A DNA stretch of 64,000 nucleotides from an uncultured Alphaproteobacteria bacterium (GTDB taxonomy: Bacteria > Pseudomonadota > Alphaproteobacteria > HIMB59 > GCA-002718135). The translations under genes were made by a program, and so were the position numbers. The notes under the pieces were generated by a model. The model was not told the origin of the DNA. It made no database searches and saw only the letters and a list, made by a program, of their open reading frames with translations. Below, one piece after another: positions 44,618 through 53,830 of this stretch; the stretch's first letter is position 1, and every line of letters starts with the position of its first letter. Location: positions 62,001-126,000 of the forward strand of contig CACEMP010000002.1 of NCBI GenBank assembly GCA_902560675.1, written 5' to 3'.

Positions 44618-45721
44618 TTAACTAATAATAAATTCAGGCTTACCTAATTTTTCAAAATCTAAATCTACTCCAAGACCAAAATTATCTGAAGCTTTAAATT
44701 TACCATTTATTCTTTTTGGTGATCCCTCAGAATAACTAATAGCATTATAACTATTAAAATCTGTTGAAGAAAATCGATAATCTTCAGGAGTACTATGTGC
44801 TAAATGAGATATTGCGGCCGTAGCAATATCACCTCCCCAAGAGTCTTCAATTGTCATGGGAATTTTAAGCTCAACACATAAATCTCTTAACTGTTTACTT
44901 CTGGTTAGACCTCCTAATTTACTAATTTTAAGATTAATAATATCCATCGCGTTATCTTGATAAGCCCTAAGAAAACTCTCCAATGAAAAAATGCTTTCAT
45001 CCAAAACGAAAGGGTTATTGTTTTTTTTCCTTATTAAAAGGCAGTCATGATATGTTGCACATGGCTGTTCATAATATATATTTAAATGAGATGTTTTATT
45101 AATTACTTTAAGTGCTTCATGAGTTTTCCATCCTGTATTAGCATCAGCAATTAAAGTATTGTTATCATTAAGAATGGAATCCACTTGTGCAATCCTTTCA
45201 ATATCATCTTGATAATGACCACCTACTTTTAATTGAAATTTTTCATAACCTTCATTTTTATATTGATCTACCTTCTCTTTCATAGTGTCCGGATTTTCTT
45301 GGGATATGGCTCTATATAAATCAATTGCTTCTCCATATTTACCTCCAAACAGTTCCCAAATTGGAGCTTTATAATATTTACCAATAATATCCCAACACGC
45401 CATATCAATAGGTGATTTAACATAAGGGTGACCATTTAAGCTTTTATCCATCTCAAAATTTATTTTGTTTATATTTGTTGGATCTTTGCCAATTAGATTT
45501 TTCCCAATCTCCAAGATTCCTGACCTGACTCCTTTTGAGTATGCTGGTAAGTAAGATGATCCAAGATTACAAACTTCTCCAACTCCTTGAATTTTGTTAT
45601 CTGTTTCAATAACAACAATTGAACTGTCAAAATTATTAACGATATTGTCATTAGCCCACCTATATGCTTTTTCTATTAGAGGAATATCGATTTGATAAAC
45701 TTTTATGTTATTTATTTTCAT
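44618..45721 (-). CDS. Enolase-superfamily dehydratase/epimerase (cis-3-hydroxyproline dehydratase-like)
   Basis: The 367-residue enolase-superfamily protein has the mandelate racemase/muconate-lactonising layout. The base-bearing lysines are in KFQLKVGG, with metal ligands in LIADANTGW, YYEQPC and VLDESI, and the second-half lysine in INLKISKLGG, followed by IEDSWGGD. FQLKVGG and the IEDSWGGD segment recall cis-3-hydroxy-L-proline dehydratases and hydroxyproline-betaine epimerases. With PutA next door (convergent) and a proline-type peptidase upstream, an imino-acid substrate is likely but not proven. It is the last gene of a five-gene minus-strand unit. Confidence 0.75.
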   Translation of the reverse strand: MKINNIKVYQIDIPLIEKAYRWANDNIVNNFDSSIVVIETDNKIQGVGEVCNLGSSYLPAYSKGVRSGILEIGKNLIGKDPTNINKINFEMDKSLNGHPYVKSPIDMACWDIIGKYYKAPIWELFGGKYGEAIDLYRAISQENPDTMKEKVDQYKNEGYEKFQLKVGGHYQDDIERIAQVDSILNDNNTLIADANTGWKTHEALKVINKTSHLNIYYEQPCATYHDCLLIRKKNNNPFVLDESIFSLESFLRAYQDNAMDIINLKISKLGGLTRSKQLRDLCVELKIPMTIEDSWGGDIATAAISHLAHSTPEDYRFSSTDFNSYNAISYSEGSPKRINGKFKASDNFGLGVDLDFEKLGKPEFIIS

Positions 45722-45732
45722 TAAAATTTAAA

Positions 45733-46824
45733 CTAAATTAATTTTAGTTCTCTGGTAAAAGTTGTTAATGATTCACAAGAATCTTTCGTTATTAGGACAT
45801 CATCTTCAATTCTAATTCCTAAATGATGCTCTTTATATAATCCAGGTTCTATTGTAATAACCATTCCCTCTTCTAATAATTCATAATTTTTTCTCATTAC
45901 GTATGGATCTTCATGTACATCCATTCCTAAACCATGACCAGTTTTATGTACTATATAATTTTTAAAATTTGATTCTTCTAAAGTTTTCATTACACTGTCA
46001 TCTAAATCGTGCATAGAGACGCCTGGTTTTGATACCTTTCTTCCAACAGCATTTGCATTGTAAACTACATCATACATGTTTCTATTTTCTTCACTAACTG
46101 AATCTAGAAAAAAAGTTCTGGTAATATCAGAATTATATCCATTTACATTAGCTCCAAAATCAAACAAAATGCAATCACCTTTTTGAATTCTATAATCATC
46201 TCTAGAATGCCCATGACACAATGCAGAATTTGAACCAGCTAAAACAAGCGGCTCAAATGCTATATCGTTAGCTCCAAATTCTAATAATTTTTGCATGAGA
46301 TATTTTTTTATTTCAACTTCAGTCATACCTTCTTTTACAAAATTGAGAGTTTCAGTAAGTGTATTTTCCGCTACTTTTACAGCTTTTCTCATATACTCGA
46401 GTTCATAATTTTTTTTATTTAATCTTATCTTGCTAATAATTTTATGTGCGTTTTTTATTTTAATGTCTTTAGAAGCTTGCATAATTGCCTGCATTTCAAA
46501 TGCTCTCATCAATTGACCTTCAATCCCAAGATTTAAATTTTTCCCCAAAAGCTCAAAAGCTCTATCAAATGCACTTTGAAATCCATCATTATCTTGCCAT
46601 TCAATTATCTCTGCATCAAATTTTAAATTTGTAAAATTAGAAACTTCTAAAACAGGAACAATTGCAACTGGTTTATGAAGCTTTGAAATTATTAATAAAA
46701 AAGGACGTTCCATTAAAAAAAATTGACCACCAGTTATATGCCTAAAATTTGGACCTGGCACTAAAGCAAATGCATCACATTCATTTTTTTTATCATTAAG
46801 TAAATTATATAATTTTTCAATCAT
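45733..46824 (-). CDS. M24-family metallopeptidase (Xaa-Pro aminopeptidase-like)
   Basis: The 363-residue pita-bread protein has the full M24 dinuclear metal site: two Asp in FDFGANVNGYNSDITR, His in HKTGHGLGMDVHEDP, Glu in VITIEPGLY and Glu in GIRIEDDVL. The N-terminal creatinase/prolidase domain is present (ALVPGPNFRHITGG). Family members cleave X-Pro dipeptides or peptide N-termini, while relatives hydrolyse creatine or lyse DMSP. Here a prolidase or aminopeptidase supplying proline or hydroxyproline fits the operon. It shares one base with the GAF-like gene and lies 11 bases ahead of the dehydratase gene. Confidence 0.85.
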   Translation of the reverse strand: MIEKLYNLLNDKKNECDAFALVPGPNFRHITGGQFFLMERPFLLIISKLHKPVAIVPVLEVSNFTNLKFDAEIIEWQDNDGFQSAFDRAFELLGKNLNLGIEGQLMRAFEMQAIMQASKDIKIKNAHKIISKIRLNKKNYELEYMRKAVKVAENTLTETLNFVKEGMTEVEIKKYLMQKLLEFGANDIAFEPLVLAGSNSALCHGHSRDDYRIQKGDCILFDFGANVNGYNSDITRTFFLDSVSEENRNMYDVVYNANAVGRKVSKPGVSMHDLDDSVMKTLEESNFKNYIVHKTGHGLGMDVHEDPYVMRKNYELLEEGMVITIEPGLYKEHHLGIRIEDDVLITKDSCESLTTFTRELKLI

Positions 46825-47318
46825 TATACTTTTTTCTTCATGATGCTTTGATGTTTAATAAAGAAGGGTATTAAATATATGGAAAGAAAATCAATTTTTT
46901 TTATATCTTTGCTTGAATAATGATATTCTTTGTTAAGAATGTTTACAGTACCTATTGGTTTGTCTTGAAAAAGGATTAATAGATTAATTATTGAGCCACA
47001 GCCTAAAGTAAAAATTGTTTCATAATCATAAAATATTTTTTTTATATCTTTTTTTGTTTTACAAACAAAATGCTGTTTATTTTTTAAAACTTTTATTGAC
47101 CATATATTTTTTGGCATTTTCTTTTGACCTAAAATTGGATATATTTTTTTGTTATTTGAATAGACTCTCTCACAAAATTTGAGCTTTTCATCAATAACAG
47201 TAAAGGTAATTAATTTATGACCTATTAATGAATGAATAATTTTATCTATTTTTTTATAAAAAATCTTTTCAGTATCTTTTTTTAGATTTTTTGTAAGTTG
47301 TTGGTTTAGTTTAATCAC
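46824..47318 (-). CDS. GAF-like domain protein
   Basis: The 164-residue protein is very Lys/Ile-rich. It has a GAF-like core ending in TLGCGSIINLLILFQDKPIGTVNILNKEYHYSS, the typical pair of strands before the last helix. There is no attached kinase, cyclase or DNA-binding domain, so it may act as a small-ligand sensor or simply a binding protein. It lies between hyuB and the peptidase gene with gaps of a few bases and a one-base overlap. That makes a role in the operon's metabolism likely, but no ligand can be named. Confidence 0.6.
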   Translation of the reverse strand: MIKLNQQLTKNLKKDTEKIFYKKIDKIIHSLIGHKLITFTVIDEKLKFCERVYSNNKKIYPILGQKKMPKNIWSIKVLKNKQHFVCKTKKDIKKIFYDYETIFTLGCGSIINLLILFQDKPIGTVNILNKEYHYSSKDIKKIDFLSIYLIPFFIKHQSIMKKKV

Positions 47319-47324
47319 ACAAAA

Positions 47325-49043
47325 TTATTTATTTCTTAATTCATCTGTTGCTTTGTAATCAACTTCTAAACCTTTTGTTATTATAACTTTATAGTCCTCT
47401 TTTGCTTTTTCTATTGAAACATATCTATTTTTTACATCTTTTAAAACATCATCGGGTTTTCTTTCTAGAGGTTCTTCAAAACCACCCCCTCCCCCAGTGT
47501 ATGTTGTTAATACTGTTCCATTCTTAATTTGTAATCCATTTGCTTTTAAAATGTTTTTTTCTGTTTGTTCAGGTATTTTGATATTTACGTTTGGAGGCAT
47601 GCCATCTTTCCCTCCAAACAAACCCCAAGCAGGAGTAACTGACCTCTCAAACCACAGTGAAACAAAACCATCTGTATTTATTGTATATTCCCTATATAAG
47701 CCTGAGCCTCCTCTAAATTTACCAAGTCCACCTGAATTTTCTCTAAATCCATAGTTAAAAATTGAAACAGGATATTTATTTTCAAAAACCTCTATTGGTA
47801 GATCTTTAAATCCACCATTAACATTGTTAATTAATGCATCAGCACCATCTGATCCTTCGAAACCTCCCCAACCTCCACAAGTTGGTTCAACAGACAAGAA
47901 TGGAAAATTATTTCTTGGATCAACTCCTCCAATAAAAATAACCATTGAGTCACCATAATGCGCTGCAGCTGACAATTCTTTGGCTGAACCTGAAAGAGCT
48001 TTGACGAAAGCATCAATTAGCAATCCTAAACTTGAGAAATACCATTGGCAAGCTGCTGGTTCTTCAGCCTTAAAAATTGACCCTTTTGGTGCCGTAACTT
48101 CTAATGTCTTGAATGTACCTCCATCTACAGGTCTTTTTGGGTTAATTAGTAATTTAAATGCAACCCTGCATGCTGAAATTGTCTGAGCGAAACCACAATT
48201 AACTGGACCTTGAGTCTGATCAGCAGAACCGTCTAAATCTATAGTGATTTTTTCATCTTCTACAATTACTTTCATGTTTATCTTAACAGGATCACTACCA
48301 AGGCCATCATCATCTAAAAAACCATCAGCATAATAAGTTCCATTTTTTATATTTTTTACAGCATCTCTCTCTAGTTCTTCAGATTGTCTAAAGATTTCAT
48401 CTCTAGCTGATTTAACTAAATCAATACCAAATCTATCAAGAATGCCTTGGAATCTTTTTTCACCTGTTTTACCTGCAGCAATTTGAGCATTCATATCACC
48501 AATTAATGAATAACCAAACCTTCCGTTAATTCTTAAAAATTCTATTATTTCTTTTTTTGGTTCATTATTTTCATATAATCTTGTAACTGGCCACCTAAAA
48601 CCTTCCTGATAAATATTAGAAGAGTCCATAGATCCACCTGGATCTTTTGCACCCACATCTAACCAATGTGCTCTACTTGCAGAAAAACCTGCTAACTGCT
48701 TCTTCCAAAAAATTGGAGCAAAAATTGTGATATCATTGAGATGAGTTCCAGTAAAAAAAGAGTCATTTACAAAAAAAATATCTCCTTCTTTAAAATAATC
48801 CCATCCATAAATTTTAGCAGTCTCTTGAACACAAACTTGAAGATTACCTAAAAATAATGGCAAGCCCGAAGATTGACCTAGTACTTCACCTTTTTCATCT
48901 AATAGAGCTACAACGCAATCTTTTCCTTCATAAATAACTGGTGTGTAAGCACTTCTAATTAAAACTGCATTCATATCTTGCGCTATAGAAATAAATGCAT
49001 TTCGTATTATTTCAGTGCTAATTGGATCTGCTTTTTTCATCAT
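47325..49043 (-). CDS. Hydantoinase B/oxoprolinase-family protein
   Basis: The 572-residue HyuB-type subunit has the family marks AQDMNAVLIRSAYTPVIYEGKDC near the start, GDIFFVNDSFFTGTHLNDI, the Gly-rich GGWGGFEGSDGADA and the C-terminal YTGGGGGFEEPLER. With HyuA it would form an ATP-dependent amidohydrolase or carboxylase of the 5-oxoprolinase, N-methylhydantoinase or acetone-carboxylase type. Its start overlaps the hyuA stop by four bases. The imino-acid context makes 5-oxoproline or a related cyclic amide an attractive substrate, but the family is diverse. Confidence 0.85.
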   Translation of the reverse strand: MMKKADPISTEIIRNAFISIAQDMNAVLIRSAYTPVIYEGKDCVVALLDEKGEVLGQSSGLPLFLGNLQVCVQETAKIYGWDYFKEGDIFFVNDSFFTGTHLNDITIFAPIFWKKQLAGFSASRAHWLDVGAKDPGGSMDSSNIYQEGFRWPVTRLYENNEPKKEIIEFLRINGRFGYSLIGDMNAQIAAGKTGEKRFQGILDRFGIDLVKSARDEIFRQSEELERDAVKNIKNGTYYADGFLDDDGLGSDPVKINMKVIVEDEKITIDLDGSADQTQGPVNCGFAQTISACRVAFKLLINPKRPVDGGTFKTLEVTAPKGSIFKAEEPAACQWYFSSLGLLIDAFVKALSGSAKELSAAAHYGDSMVIFIGGVDPRNNFPFLSVEPTCGGWGGFEGSDGADALINNVNGGFKDLPIEVFENKYPVSIFNYGFRENSGGLGKFRGGSGLYREYTINTDGFVSLWFERSVTPAWGLFGGKDGMPPNVNIKIPEQTEKNILKANGLQIKNGTVLTTYTGGGGGFEEPLERKPDDVLKDVKNRYVSIEKAKEDYKVIITKGLEVDYKATDELRNK

Positions 49044-51049
49044 TTGTCTTTCGTAATAATGATATTGCCAAATTCATCTTTTATAATTGAATAATTTGGT
49101 GGAATAACGGTTGTTGCAGTTGACTCTTCAATTACAGCTGGCCCATCGAACCTTTGGTTATTTTTTATATTGTGTCTTGCATAAATTTTAGTCTCAAATT
49201 CTTTTTGATTAAAAATAATTTTTCTTTTTGAGTCTTTAATAGTTTCATCATTTTCTATACTTTTTACAGACTCAGATTTTTTTATTTTTCCTGTAGCAAT
49301 TAATCTCAAATTTATAAATTCACTTGGTCCTTCGGGAGTTGAGTGACCATATTGTTTTTCATAAGTTGAATGAAAGTTCTTATTAATTTCATCTAAATCA
49401 ATGTTTTTATTTATATCAACATTAACATAATACTCCTGACCAATATATCTCATATCTGCTGTTAAATTAAAACTCATATCAGATTCATTAACATTTTCAC
49501 TTTTTAATAATTCTGTTGCTTCATTTTTTAATTTATTAAAATTTTCTAAAAGTTTTTGTTTTTCTAGAGATTGAAAATTTTGATAAAAATTAACAGTTAA
49601 ATCTCTTCTTATATCCGTTTGTAACATACCCCATGCAGAAAATGTTCCGGGATCATTTGGAACTATAATTTCATTAATTTCAAGCTCTTCTGCTAACCAA
49701 ACAGCATGCATAGAACCTGCTCCTCCAAATGCAACTAAGCTAAACTCTCTTGGATCTATTCCTTCTTTTACAGTAATAGTTCTGATTGCATCTGCCATTT
49801 TAGCATTGATTATTGATAAAATCCCCTCAGCCAATTCAACAGGAGATATATTTAATCTTTCAGATAAATTTTTGAGCACATTTTCAGATGCATTCAAATC
49901 TAAATCCATCCAACCACCCAGTTTAGACTCTTTGCCAAGCCTACCTAGGAATAAGTTTGCATCTGTAACAGTTGGTTCTTGACCGCCTTTACCATAGCAC
50001 GCTGGTCCAGGATTTGCTCCTGCACTTCTTGGTCCAACTCTAAGTGCTTCATTTTCTAACCATGCGACTGATCCTCCACCTGCACCAATTGTATGTATAT
50101 CAACCAGAGGAATTAATAATGGAATAAATTCTTGCTCAGTTTCATTAGTTACTGATGGTTTTCCATTTATTATTAAGCTCATATCAAAGGAAGTTCCTCC
50201 CATATCAACACAAATTAAGTTTGGTCTTTTAATCAATTTTGCTAGAGCTTGTCCTCCAATTGTGCCGCCAACAGGGCCTGATAAAAGAGTTTTTACAGGT
50301 TGTTCAAGAGCAGACTCTGCTCTTATAACACCGCCATTAGATTGCATTATATAAAGAGGTTTTTTATAATTACTTCCCTCGAGTTGTTTTTGAAGTGATT
50401 TTAAATAATTATTTGTAACAGGACCAATATAACTATTCATTACTGCAGTTGAAGCTCTTTCATATTCTCTCCATTCTCTTGCAATCTCATGTGAGAGTGA
50501 AATAACCACGTCTTCTTTAATAAGTTTTGATAGAAAATTTCTACTTTGAATCTCATGTTGGGGATTAACATAAGAATGTAAAAAACAAATTGATATAGCT
50601 TTGATATCCTCTCTATTAATTATATCAGCTATCTTTGAAAGATCATTCTCATTTAACTTTGTCTTAATTGATCCATCCCACATTATTCTTTCTTCTACCT
50701 CAAAGACATCTTTTCTAGGTACAAGTGTTCCAGGTTTTGAATACCTTACATTATATAATTCTTTTCTATCTCCTCTGGCTATTGTGTATGTATCACTAAT
50801 ACCTTTTGTCATTATCAATAAAACTCTTGAACCTTTTCTTTCTAAAAATGCATTCAAGCCGACAGTTGTTCCATGAACAATAAAATCTATATTTTCAATT
50901 TCTAGATTTGAGTTTAAACCATTGAATACTGCGTTTGCAGGATTATCTGGTGTAGAAAGAACTTTTATTGTTTTTATATTATTATTTTCTGTATCATCTA
51001 CAACTATATCTGTAAATGTTCCCCCTATATCTGCAGATACTCTATACAT
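49040..51049 (-). CDS. Hydantoinase A/oxoprolinase-family protein
   Basis: The 669-residue HyuA-type subunit has the ASKHA ATPase motif DIGGTFTD near the N-terminus, VHGTTVGLNAFLERKG, the IMQSNGGVI and LLSGPVGG blocks, CVDMGGTSFD, and VAFGGAGSMHA. It would phosphorylate the substrate and act with HyuB (four-base overlap). It is the first gene of the minus-strand unit hyuA, hyuB, GAF-like, M24 peptidase, dehydratase. It is divergent from the Rbs-type importer, which could deliver a linked substrate. Confidence 0.88.
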   Translation of the reverse strand: MYRVSADIGGTFTDIVVDDTENNNIKTIKVLSTPDNPANAVFNGLNSNLEIENIDFIVHGTTVGLNAFLERKGSRVLLIMTKGISDTYTIARGDRKELYNVRYSKPGTLVPRKDVFEVEERIMWDGSIKTKLNENDLSKIADIINREDIKAISICFLHSYVNPQHEIQSRNFLSKLIKEDVVISLSHEIAREWREYERASTAVMNSYIGPVTNNYLKSLQKQLEGSNYKKPLYIMQSNGGVIRAESALEQPVKTLLSGPVGGTIGGQALAKLIKRPNLICVDMGGTSFDMSLIINGKPSVTNETEQEFIPLLIPLVDIHTIGAGGGSVAWLENEALRVGPRSAGANPGPACYGKGGQEPTVTDANLFLGRLGKESKLGGWMDLDLNASENVLKNLSERLNISPVELAEGILSIINAKMADAIRTITVKEGIDPREFSLVAFGGAGSMHAVWLAEELEINEIIVPNDPGTFSAWGMLQTDIRRDLTVNFYQNFQSLEKQKLLENFNKLKNEATELLKSENVNESDMSFNLTADMRYIGQEYYVNVDINKNIDLDEINKNFHSTYEKQYGHSTPEGPSEFINLRLIATGKIKKSESVKSIENDETIKDSKRKIIFNQKEFETKIYARHNIKNNQRFDGPAVIEESTATTVIPPNYSIIKDEFGNIIITKDK

Positions 51050-51259
51050 AAATAACTCAATAAACTGATAATTATGAAAGAGTAAATATCAAAAAATTCT
51101 TTAATTCCAGTAAAAAATGGTTTTTTTATTTTTTTTTGTTAAAAATTAATATTATTTTTTTAAAATAATCCTTTTTCAAAGGATATTAATATTTGAAATG
51201 TTATTCTAATTATGGTTAGTTTAATCAATTTAAGTTAAATATTTTTTTAGGAGGTTAAA
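51050..51259. other. Intergenic region between hyuA-like and Rbs-type units
   Basis: The 210-base divergent region is very AT-rich. It holds a perfect repeat of A/T-only sequence at 51151-51169 and a short stem at 51170-51186 (ATCCTTT-TTC-AAAGGAT). A strong ribosome binding site (AGGAGG) sits eight bases before the 51260 start. I see no gene, tRNA or recognised riboswitch here. Confidence 0.4.
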
Positions 51260-52261
51260 ATGAAGAATAAAATTGTACAAATTTTTGCTTTACCATTATT
51301 TGTATTTTTCTTTTCATTGTCTTCTTCAGCAGCAAATTTAAACATTGCTTTTTTTGCTTCATCAAGTGAAAATGGTTACAATCAAGCAACCTGGGAAGGT
51401 GTTAAAAAAGCTGCAAATGAAGCAGGAAATGTCAACGCAGAAATATTCAATGGAGAATTTAATGCAACATTACAATATGGACAAATAGAAGACATAATAG
51501 CATCTGGAAAATTTGATGGTTTTGTTGTTGTACCTAATGATACTGTGGGTATCGCTGGAGCAATAGAACAGGCTATAGATGCCGGCATAAAAGTTGCAAC
51601 AAGTCTATTTCCTATAGGTCCAGATTTAACAACTTTAGAACCACAAGTTAATGGACTTACTGCAACTGCAGCAGGATCACCAGTATACGGAGCTACACTT
51701 CAAGCTAATGAAGTTGTTAAATATTGTGCAGATAAAAATCCTTGTAATACTATTATAATGATTGGACAAAAAATCTACCCGTTTGATAAATTAAGATATG
51801 ATACTTTCCTTGATATTTTAGGCAAAGAATCAAATATTAAAATTGTAGCAACTGTAGAGGGTAATTATTCTCCTGATGTTTCACTAACTGGAATGACAGA
51901 TGCTCTTCAATCAGCAAAAGATGTGCATGTAGTATTATCAAATGCCGATCAACACCTTTTAGGTGCAGAAATTGCACTTGCAGACGCAGGCTATAATGTA
52001 GAAGATCTATATTTAATGGGTGGAGGTGCTGCAGAAGTAGCAATAGATGCAATTAAAGCAGGTCAATGGGATGCAACATTTATCGGTGTGCCTTTTTCAG
52101 AAGGCTACCTAGCAGCAAAAGCAGTAATAGCAGCTCTTAATGGTGAAGATGTAAATCCTGTTATAGATATTACCAAACCAGAAATTGTTGGAATTGATCC
52201 TATTATTACTAAGGAAGTTTTAGATGCAAACCCAGGCTGGAAACCTGAATGGGGAGGTTAA
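51260..52261 (+). CDS. Rbs-type sugar ABC transporter substrate-binding protein
   Basis: The 333-residue protein has a signal peptide (IVQIFALPLFVFFFSLSSSAA, cut near ANLNI) and a periplasmic-binding-protein 4 fold like RbsB/XylF: NIAFFASSSENGYNQATWEGVKKAA, IIASGKFDGFVVVPND, EGNYSPDVSLTGMTDAL and WDATFIGVPFSEGYLAAKAVI. It is preceded by the strongest ribosome binding site in the window (AGGAGG), fitting high expression. It is the first gene of a three-gene importer. The ligand may be a pentose, a polyol or another small solute; the two-cysteine segment CADKNPC is a distinctive point. No hairpin separates it from the ATPase gene, unlike the other two importers. Confidence 0.9.
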   Translation: MKNKIVQIFALPLFVFFFSLSSSAANLNIAFFASSSENGYNQATWEGVKKAANEAGNVNAEIFNGEFNATLQYGQIEDIIASGKFDGFVVVPNDTVGIAGAIEQAIDAGIKVATSLFPIGPDLTTLEPQVNGLTATAAGSPVYGATLQANEVVKYCADKNPCNTIIMIGQKIYPFDKLRYDTFLDILGKESNIKIVATVEGNYSPDVSLTGMTDALQSAKDVHVVLSNADQHLLGAEIALADAGYNVEDLYLMGGGAAEVAIDAIKAGQWDATFIGVPFSEGYLAAKAVIAALNGEDVNPVIDITKPEIVGIDPIITKEVLDANPGWKPEWGG

Positions 52262-52282
52262 TAAAATTTTTTAATACATAAT

Positions 52283-53830
52283 ATGAAGATAAATAAAGAA
52301 CCTGAATTAAAGTATAATAATTCAGGTTCAAAAACGAAAATCAAAGTTCAAAATCTTACTAAATCCTTTTCTGGTATTACAGTCCTAAACAAAATAAATT
52401 TAGAATTTATTTCTGGTGAAATACATGGTTTAGTTGGTCAAAACGGTGCTGGTAAATCAACACTAGGAAAAATTATAGGAGGACATTACCAATCATCATC
52501 TGGTGAAATATTTCTAAATGATAATTTAATTCAAAAATGGTCATCTAAAATTGCACTTGATAATGGGATAGCTATGATACATCAGGAGTTAGCTTTAGTA
52601 CCAGGAATGACTGTTTATGATAATATTTTTCTTGGCATCGAAGAGAATAAATTTGGCATACTTGGTAAAAAAAATATAAATCTATTCAATAAACTTGAAA
52701 AAAATATTGGGTTTAATCTTGATCCAAACCAGAAGGTTTCAAATTTAAGAATTGCTGATCAACAAAAAGTGGAAATAGTCAGAGCATTAGCGAGAAATGC
52801 TAAAGTGATAATTATGGATGAGCCAACTTCATCATTAACAAATGATGAAGTAATTAAACTGCATGATTTAATGAATAGATTAAAAAATGCAGGATATTTA
52901 ATTATATATGTTTCACATTTCCTTGATGCAATTATAGAAGTTTGTGATAAGGTTTCAATCTTAAGAGATGGTAGCTTAATACGATCATCAAAAATTCAAG
53001 ATGAAACAAAAACAAGTATTGTTGAAGCAATGCTTGGAACTAAAGAGGAGATTGCTTTTCCAAGTAAAATTAAAGACAGACCATTTGGTAAAAAGATTTT
53101 AGAATTAACAAACTTAGAAACTAAAAATGGTGTTAACGATGTAAATTTGAAAATATATGCAGGAGAAATTGTTGGATTATTAGGTTTAGTTGGTAGTGGT
53201 AGAACAGAAATTCTTAGAAGTATATTTGGAATTGATACTATTAAAAAGGGATCTTTAAAATATGAGAGCAAAAAGGTAAATTTTAAGAAAGTTGAAGATG
53301 CAATTAAAAAAGGTATTGTTATGATACCAGAAGATAGAAGGAAGTTGGGATTAGTATTTACACAAAATACTAAATCAAATATTTCAATTACTAATTTAGA
53401 AATAATTAGTAAAAATCAAGTAATAAATAACCAAAAAGAAAATGAGTTAGTCAAAGAATTAATATCATTACTTGATATTAAGCCAACATCATTAGATGGA
53501 AATATTGCTTTTTATTCAGGAGGTAATCAGCAAAAAGTTCTTTTTGCAAAGTGGATATTTAATTCGCCTAAATTGATTTTGCTAGATGAGCCTACAAGAG
53601 GTATTGACGTGGGAGCAAAAAGAAAAATATATGAATTAATAAATAATCTATCATCAAAAGGTGTTGCAATCTTATTGGTTTCATCAGAACTTGAGGAGGT
53701 AATGGGGCTTGCAGATAGAGCGTATTTAATAAAGAATGGTAAAACAATAAATGAAATTATTCCAAAAAATGTAACAATAGATAATGTGCTTTTTGAATTA
53801 TTTGACGCCAAGAAAGTAATAAATGAATAG
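52283..53830 (+). CDS. Rbs-type sugar ABC transporter ATPase (two ABC domains)
   Basis: The 515-residue protein carries two ABC cassettes, as in RbsA/XylG. The first has Walker A GLVGQNGAGKSTLGKI and Walker B VIIMDEPTSSLT, with the variant signature usual for this family. The second has the atypical Walker A GLLGLVGSGRTEIL, signature YSGGNQQKVLFAKW and Walker B LILLDEPTRGIDVGAK. It would power the CUT2-type importer. It lies 21 bases after the binding-protein gene and overlaps the permease gene by eight bases. Confidence 0.94.
   Translation: MKINKEPELKYNNSGSKTKIKVQNLTKSFSGITVLNKINLEFISGEIHGLVGQNGAGKSTLGKIIGGHYQSSSGEIFLNDNLIQKWSSKIALDNGIAMIHQELALVPGMTVYDNIFLGIEENKFGILGKKNINLFNKLEKNIGFNLDPNQKVSNLRIADQQKVEIVRALARNAKVIIMDEPTSSLTNDEVIKLHDLMNRLKNAGYLIIYVSHFLDAIIEVCDKVSILRDGSLIRSSKIQDETKTSIVEAMLGTKEEIAFPSKIKDRPFGKKILELTNLETKNGVNDVNLKIYAGEIVGLLGLVGSGRTEILRSIFGIDTIKKGSLKYESKKVNFKKVEDAIKKGIVMIPEDRRKLGLVFTQNTKSNISITNLEIISKNQVINNQKENELVKELISLLDIKPTSLDGNIAFYSGGNQQKVLFAKWIFNSPKLILLDEPTRGIDVGAKRKIYELINNLSSKGVAILLVSSELEEVMGLADRAYLIKNGKTINEIIPKNVTIDNVLFELFDAKKVINE

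Noticed and set aside
51151..51169. A/T-only inverted repeat ahead of the Rbs-type importer
   Set aside because: Made only of A and T runs in a very AT-rich region, so weak evidence for an operator. No match to the other candidate operators.
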